64,000 nt of DNA from Pyrus communis (lineage: Eukaryota; Streptophyta; Magnoliopsida; Rosales; Rosaceae). The position numbers and the translations under genes are program-made. Positions 58,840-64,000 of the stretch are shown in pieces. Location: the NCBI RefSeq assembly GCF_963583255.1, contig NC_084808.1:14903201-14967200 (forward strand), read 5' to 3'. The notes under the pieces are model-generated. The model was not told the origin of the DNA. It made no database searches and saw nothing but the letters and a program-made list of their open reading frames with translations. The stretch's first letter is position 1. Each line of letters opens with the position of its first letter.

Positions 58840-60134
58840 GAGTAAATTACACAGAACTACCAAAACTATTGGTCATGAACAATTTCATACCTCGTCTTTA
58901 AAAAGTTTCAATGTCATACCTCATCTACGAATTTGTTACAATTTCATATCTTCCGTCAGTTGTCTGTCAATTCCTTCGTTAAATGCTGACGTGACACACT
59001 TTCTATTAAAAAACTAATAAAATATTATTAAAAACTAAAAAAAAAATCATTTAATATTTTTTAAATATTAAAATAATAATAAAAAAAACCCACCCATGTT
59101 CGTCTTCCCCCCCCCCTCCACCCCCTTCTTCCCCCACCCCTACAACCTAGAAAGAAAGAAGAAGAAGAAGAAATAAAAAACAACCCCTCTTCATCTTCCC
59201 CGACCCCCTATCCTGCAACCCACCCCTTTCTTCCCCCTTCCGTCTTCCCTTTCCCTCCTCCTCCACACCCACCCTCTTCCCTCCTTTACACACACCACTC
59301 CTTAAATCCACACCCTTTCCCCCCATTTTCTCCACCCGCGGAATCGGCGGAAGATGGGATCTTGGTTGCAGGGAAAGGGGGATCGGGGAAGATGAAGGTG
59401 GTTTTTTTTGTCTTTTTTTTCCTGGGTTGCAGGTAGTGGGTGTGGTGGAGGAGGGAAGGGGAAGACGGGAGGAGGAAGAAATGGGTGGGTTGCAGGGTAG
59501 GGGGGTCGGGGAAGATGAAGATGGTTTTTGTTTTTGTTTTTGTTTTTTTTTTTTCTTTTTCTTCGTTCTTTTTGGGTTGCAGGGGGTGGGGGGAGAAGGG
59601 GGTTGGGCAGTGGGGAAGACGAACATGGGGTGGGTTTTTTGTTTTCTTCTTCTTCTTCTTCTTCTTCTTTCTTTCTTTCTTTCTTTCTGGGTTGCAGGGG
59701 GTGGGGGGAGAAGGGTGTTGGGCCGGGGGGTGGGGGGGGGGGTGGGGGAAGATGAACATGGGGTGAGTTTTTTTTTTCTTTTTCTTCTTCTTCTTCTTCT
59801 TTCTTTCTTTTTGGGTTGTAGGGGATGGGGGGGTGGGGATGGGGTTTTTTTTAAAATTTTTTAATTTTAATAACTTTTCTTTAATTAATTATTATTTTAA
59901 TAATTAAAAAATATTAAATGATTTTTTTTTGTTTTTAATAATATTTTATTAGTTTTTTAATAGAAAGTGTGTCACGTCACAAGCCATGTCAGCATTTAAT
60001 GGAGGAATTGACAGACAACTGACGGAATGTATGACATTGCAACAAATTCGAAGATACAGTATGACATTGAAATTTTTAAAGATGAAGAAACTATTAATGA
60101 CCAAATAGTTGAGGTAGTTCTGTGTAATTTACCC
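58840..60134. mobile_element. MULE-type non-autonomous element with long TIRs and polarised purine/pyrimidine core
   Basis: The ends are GAGTAAATTACACAGAACTACC (58840) and GGTAGTTCTGTGTAATTTACCC (to 60134); the arms remain complementary for about 250 bp each. A perfect 9-bp TSD, AATAAAATA, lies at 58831-58839 and 60135-60143. The core (59100-59850) is C/CT-rich on the left and G/GT-rich on the right. It is built from repeats of 'gggttgcaggggrtgggg..gaag..gaagatgaacatgg' alternating with (TTC)n/(TTTC)n tracts. The long low-complexity frames there are a by-product. Confidence 0.88.
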
Positions 60135-60153
60135 AATAAAATAAGTAACAAAC

Positions 60154-60790
60154 TATCACATCCTGGCCCGGGGCGGATCACTTCCCGGGCCCGCTCCACC
60201 ACCGTAGCACGATATTGTCCGCTTTGGGCTTACCATTCCCTCACGGTTTTGTTTTTGGGAACTCACGAGCAACTTCCCAGTGGGTCACCCATCATGGGAT
60301 TGCTCTAGCCCCCTTCTCGCTTAACTTCGGAGTTCCTACGGAATCCAAAGCCAGTGAGCTCCCAAAAGGTCTCGTGCTAGGTAAGGATGAGAATATACAT
60401 ATAAGGATCACTCCCCTGGGCGATGTGGGATGTCACAATCCACCCCCCTTGGGGGCCCGACGTCCTTGTTGGCACACCACGGCCAGGGTTAGGCCCTGAT
60501 ACCAATTATCACATCCCGGCCTGGGGCGGATCACTTCCCGGGCCCGCTCCACCACCGTAGCACAATATTGTCCACTTTGGGCTTACCATTCCCTCACGGT
60601 TTTGTTTTTGGGAACTCACGAGCAACTTCCCAGTGGGTCACCCATCACGGGATTGCTCTAGCCCCCTTCTCGCTTAACTTCGGAGTTCCTACGGAATCCG
60701 AAGCCAGTGAGCTCCCAAAAAGCCTCGTGCTAGGCAAGGATGAGAATATACATATAAGGATCACTCCCCTGGGCAATGTGGGATGTCACA
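60154..60790 (-). mobile_element. Cassandra TRIM retrotransposon (5S rRNA-bearing LTRs)
   Basis: Two 284-bp LTRs (60154-60437 and 60507-60790) flank a 69-bp interior. A perfect TSD, CAAAC, lies at 60149-60153 and 60791-60795. On the minus strand each LTR begins TGTGACATCCCACATYGCC. The primer site TGGTATCAGGGCC (60492-60504, complement shown on plus) abuts the 60507 LTR, and the purine tract AAGGGGGGTGGAT abuts the other. Each LTR carries a 5S rRNA-like block (about 60255-60345 and 60609-60700, minus). Cassandra encodes no protein and relies on other elements' enzymes. Confidence 0.95.
60255..60345 (-). ncRNA. 5S rRNA-like domain in the Cassandra LTR (copy 1)
   Basis: Reading the minus strand: GAACTCCGAAGTTAAGCG, then 'gggtgacccactgggaagt' and 'gctcgtgagttcc'. 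These match the 3' two thirds of plant 5S rRNA (GAACTCCGCAGTTAAGCG; GGGTGACCTCCTGGGAAGT), the part that holds the internal Pol III promoter. It is not a functional rRNA gene. An equivalent copy lies at about 60609-60700. Confidence 0.85.
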
Positions 60791-61523
60791 CAAACCCAAA
60801 ACAAAAAAATAAGTTAGAAATCTAATATGTTCAAAAACTAACAATACAATTTTTTGATATCGTGTTAGAGAAATAGACACATTTGTGGGAGGTTTGTACT
60901 GCCAAATGTGACAATAAAGGGTTACGGTTACTACTTGTAGACCAAACCAATTATATTGCTACTAGCAGTTAGTAACAATTCAAATGTGTGTGTGTGTATA
61001 TATATATATATAAAATATTTATTTTCGGTTTGGTATGGGATTACCAAAAGATTGAGTAAACAATACCGAATCCCTTATCGAAATTTCGGGATCGGTTCAG
61101 TATTTCATCCCGAAAATTTCGGGAATTTTGGTTTGGGATCGGGATTTTTTTTGGTTTGGTTCAGGATTTTCGAGAATTTTTTCCAACCCTACTTGGATGT
61201 GTGTTAAATATATCAATAATGTCTCAAAATTGTATTGTTTAATATTATTTGAACAAGTCATTTAGTATAGTAAGATTTTTCTTTTCACTTATAACTAAGA
61301 AATCTTAAGATCAAATATTAAGTCTATCAAATTCATAATCATTCTCCCACTCCTTTATTATAAATATATTCATCACATTTTATTTGAACAGGAAAACGCG
61401 TTACACCCAAATATTATATTATTTTAATACATGACATACTTAGATTAAGAGTGCACACAATTTGTCAACATGCATGACTCATGGACACAAACCATTGGAC
61501 CATCCTCCGCCAAGCGTTGGAGA

Positions 61524-61666
61524 TCATTTGAACATGGAAGGAGGCACCTGTGGAGCAAAGGTTGGTGGCCCAACCCAACCTGCATTATACAAACAAACAC
61601 AAATACTATTGTTATGTTTAATAGTTGATAAATTTAAGGTAAAATATATAACTACGTGCTTGGCGA

Positions 61667-61700
<34 letters not shown>

Positions 61701-63167
61701 GTCTAGTATTATATATAGAACCTGCGGCGGGATTGAATCCTCTATATTTGAGCTCAGCATGTTCTTGGCAAAGAGCACATGATTCGCAGCAGAAATGAAC
61801 ACAACAATCACAACAAGGCTCCTCAGGCAAACCATATTTTTGGCGTAATTTCTCTCTGTATATGCACGAGTAGAACCAATGGCACTGAATCGTCCACAAC
61901 AACCCGTAGACTATGGCTTGGTTTACGCAAGCTAAAATCATAAAATACAACCCACAATCATGAATTAGTAACATAACATTGATGTAATCAATTTCCAATC
62001 ATTGTTGTATACATGAATTTAGGTATTTTTATTGGCTCTTGTGACACTTACAGCTTTGTCCTTCGTCCACAGTTTCAGCAATTTGGCCGAAGGTGATGCA
62101 TGGGAGAAAACATGCTATGCAACCTACATCACACGATCCATTAGTAACAACAATTGGGTTGGCTTTGTATACATATAAAATGAAGGGAAAATTGCACAAA
62201 CACCATCTTGACTATTATTGGTGTGCTCAAATATAATCCAAATAAAAAATCTTGTCAATTTACCACCTCAACTCGTGTTTTAGTATGAATATACTACCTT
62301 CATTAATTTTCATTAAAAGTTGAGTAAATGAGTCATCTACAATATAAGTGAGTTCTTTTTTTAGGGTATTTTAGTCACTTAAGACCTCTAGCTAGATGAC
62401 TTTAGAGTAAAATTCAGTTGACTAAAGCTTGTGAGACATCAAGAATTCATACCCGATGTTGTCTATGATTCTATGGGTCTTGGATTGGTGCAAATATACA
62501 AGAAAAAGTGCTATTTCTGCAACACAGGATGGGCGGGTATAACTTTTAACGAAGATTGACAATACATCTGCACTAAAATTGGATATGGGTGGTGAGAACC
62601 AGATACCCTTCGGACCCAAAGGAACTGAGTCCAATGATCAAATGATCCGGACCTTTGAAATTTGATCAAACGGTTACAGTTATTATAAATTTTAGATGAT
62701 TCTGTTGTTTGTAGCCGTTAGATCAAATTTCAATGGTCCAGATCATTTAATGAGTAGACTTAGTTCCTTTGGGTCCGGAGGGATCCGGTTCCTCGGTGGT
62801 GAACTTGCAAAATTTTTCCGCAAAACTGCAGGATCGAAACATTATAAATAAGCACTATCTTTGGTGGCACATAATGAAGTTGCCAAAGCACCATCAGGGA
62901 CTCGGTGTCATATAGTTAAGAAGTACGATTATTAGTGACTAAAAGTTTGAGCTACCTCATCCTATTTCACTCGCATCGATGACTATTTTGTACTGTTTTC
63001 TCTTAAGGCGAGCAAACAGTTGAATCTCATTAAATACAATGAACAAAAATTAATTTGTGCCATACAAAAAGAGTACATGTCTTACATGTAACAACATCTT
63101 CTCCGCAGCCACAAAGGCCACCGGACCACCTGGACTGCTGAGGTTGGTGGCCATAATCAACATTCAT
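61524..63167 (-). CDS. PLAC8 / PLANT CADMIUM RESISTANCE-type membrane protein, paralog B (4 exons)
   Basis: Same family and layout as paralog A. Exons (minus): 63086-63167, 62052-62123, 61722-61931, 61524-61579; all introns are GT...AG; 420 nt encode 139 residues. Start [20 protein letters not shown]. The signature region reads [10 protein letters not shown]: the family CCxxxxCPC has Leu in place of the first Cys of CPC. Then come '[16 protein letters not shown]', the membrane span '[20 protein letters not shown]', and the cysteine-rich '[20 protein letters not shown]'. '[19 protein letters not shown]' leads to the C-terminus PSMFK. The first of two nearby ATGs (63167) is chosen because it extends the frame in context AAATG. 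A TA microsatellite (61669-61699) lies in intron 3. The substrate is unknown; the family suggests metal transport or growth control. Confidence 0.93.
61669..61699. repeat. (TA)n microsatellite in intron 3 of PLAC8 paralog B
   Basis: About 15 TA repeats end 23 bp from the splice donor at 61720-61721. Confidence 0.9.
62596..62794. mobile_element. MITE inside intron 1 of PLAC8 paralog B
   Basis: The left arm GAACCAGATACCCTTCGGAC continues CCAAAGGAACT; the right arm is complementary and ends GGATCCGGTTCCTC. The inner arms pair 'tgatcaaacggttaca' with 'tgtagccgttagatca'. The 8-bp TSD GGTGGTGA lies at 62588-62595 and 62795-62802. It lies within the 962-bp intron 62124-63085. Confidence 0.85.
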
Positions 63168-63261
63168 TTCCAAAAGTAATGCAGAAAGCTTAAGATCTCG
63201 TTTAATCAAATTTGAGAGAATTTAGTTTAGTGATTTTGATTACAAGGTTCCTAACATTTGG

Positions 63262-63270
63262 AATTTATAC
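63262..63270 (-). promoter_or_regulatory. TATA box of PLAC8 paralog B
   Basis: GTATAAATT on the minus strand lies about 95 bp upstream of the ATG at 63167, mirroring paralog A. Confidence 0.6.
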
Positions 63271-64000
63271 TCTCAGATATCTGGCTCCAGGTCAATTTAG
63301 AAAGATGCATTTGTCTCTGGGAAGTCCGGCTACGAATTGATTAATTGTATGTATGCTTTCTTCTACTGGTATAGCAGGCCATATATTATTAATTAAGGTA
63401 GTTGAAGTCAACTTTTTGTTTTTGTTTTTGTTTTATGTCCGTTGTAAAATTGTTAGAGCAATCGATCGAGAGTGACAATATGTATTGATCAACACGGATT
63501 GGCTTGTTGCTTACGGTAATGACAAGGTGTTGGATCCATTGTTGATTGCGTGAATCACTATGGACAAGTTCCCCGAATATTTAAGAATTCGTCCTATAAG
63601 TTTATCTTCTGCATCATATTTTCCCAAAAAAACCTGAACCCAAAATCGAAATATCCAATACCGAAGTATACCAAAAACCGAAAAATCAAAATAAAAAAAT
63701 AACCGGAAGTTTTGGTATGATATTGGGTTTCCATTAAGCATTTGTTCAATAATCTCAAACCGAACTGAAAGAATTAATATTAGCCGTTGGATTTTGTTGA
63801 GATTGGATCTCAATCGTTTGTTTAAACTCAATTCTCTATCTACCTCACCTCAGTATCTCACTCCCTCTCTCTCGATTCCGACGCCTTCTCTTTCTCGACC
63901 TCTCTTTACTTTCTTCTCTAGCTGTCAAAACGCCAGCCACACCAGATCACAGTGATCACTAACCACACCATACTTTGCCCTCAATTGCAGTGCAAGCGTG
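63271..64000. other. Upstream of paralog B; possible start of a plus-strand gene at the window edge
   Basis: 63600-63780 holds a hAT-like remnant ('caataccgaagtataccaaaaaccgaaa'). From 63825 the plus strand becomes pyrimidine-rich ('tctcactccctctctctcgattccgacgcc'), which resembles a plant 5' UTR. No ATG-initiated frame can be followed before the window ends. Confidence 0.35.

Larger units (their letters stand above)
58620..61191. mobile_element. hAT-like element containing two later insertions
   Basis: It starts TAGGGGTGATTAGGCATGGG at 58620 and ends CCAACCCTA at 61191. A perfect 8-bp TSD, CTTGGATG, lies at 58612-58619 and 61192-61199, as expected for hAT. Without the nested MULE-type element and Cassandra it would be about 620 bp, close to its relative at 35921 (663 bp). 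The interior is rich in 'ccaaaccaaaattt' and 'tttcgggat..gg' motifs. No transposase. Confidence 0.85.

Noticed and set aside
59147..59864. Long Gly/Phe-rich and Pro/Lys-rich frames on both strands
   Set aside because: They come from the low-complexity core of the MULE-type element; lack of stops follows from the biased composition.
60255..60700. 5S rRNA genes
   Set aside because: The 5S-like blocks are incomplete and lie in both LTRs of a Cassandra TRIM with a TSD, primer site and purine tract.
1..64000. tRNA genes
   Set aside because: No cloverleaf-compatible sequence was recognised; B-box-like matches occur only in SINE-like elements.

Overview
The window is plant nuclear DNA. It is AT-rich and intron-bearing, most of it is layered transposable elements, and it holds a few compact genes. 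Three recurring signals suggest a woody rosid, possibly Rosaceae: a Cassandra TRIM with its 5S rRNA-like LTRs, a SINE family ending in 'gtagataatatcgtttgtt' plus poly(A), and large LTRs that begin TGTRAYA-CCCGTCCC. The species assignment is inference only.

I can support five genes. (1) 3189-4304 (-) encodes a secreted glycine-rich protein; a MITE lies just upstream of its TATA box. (2) 18417-18866 (+) encodes a small conserved plant protein that resembles 'embryo sac development arrest 6'. (3) 26438-28870 (-) is a seven-exon PMP22 (Mpv17/PMP22 family peroxisomal membrane protein), rebuilt from splice sites because no single long reading frame reveals it. (4, 5) 44720-45782 (-) and 61524-63167 (-) are two four-exon PLAC8 / PLANT CADMIUM RESISTANCE-type genes. 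They are tandem paralogs with internal exons of identical length (72, 210 and 56 nt) and a TATA box about 95-105 bp upstream of each ATG. A 67-codon membrane-type ORF at 25863-26066 (+) is a weaker candidate.

The rest is mostly mobile DNA, and many insertions can be bounded to the base by target-site duplications (TSDs). At 10351-12930 lies a PIF/Harbinger element with a one-stop ORF1 and a transposase that has lost its DDE domain. At 30565-35790 a SINE is split by a large solo LTR, which is split in turn by a second, inverted solo LTR. At 46163-55931 a minus-strand Copia element contains a plus-strand Copia (47469-52380), a 220-bp MITE and a Tourist-type MITE; this nest separates the two PLAC8 genes. 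At 58620-61191 a hAT-like element contains a MULE-type element with purine/pyrimidine-polarised repeats and a complete Cassandra TRIM. MULE-type MITEs with 9-bp TSDs occur at 1662, 14158 and 23346. A ~221-bp tandem array at 7489-8345 is built from SINE-like tail sequence.

The genes show no operon-like cooperation. The functional theme is a duplicated cysteine-rich membrane-protein pair whose spacing has been stretched by nested retrotransposition. I see no sign of a new multi-gene system; the most informative new content is the insertion stratigraphy and the two PLAC8 paralogs with a diverged signature motif.
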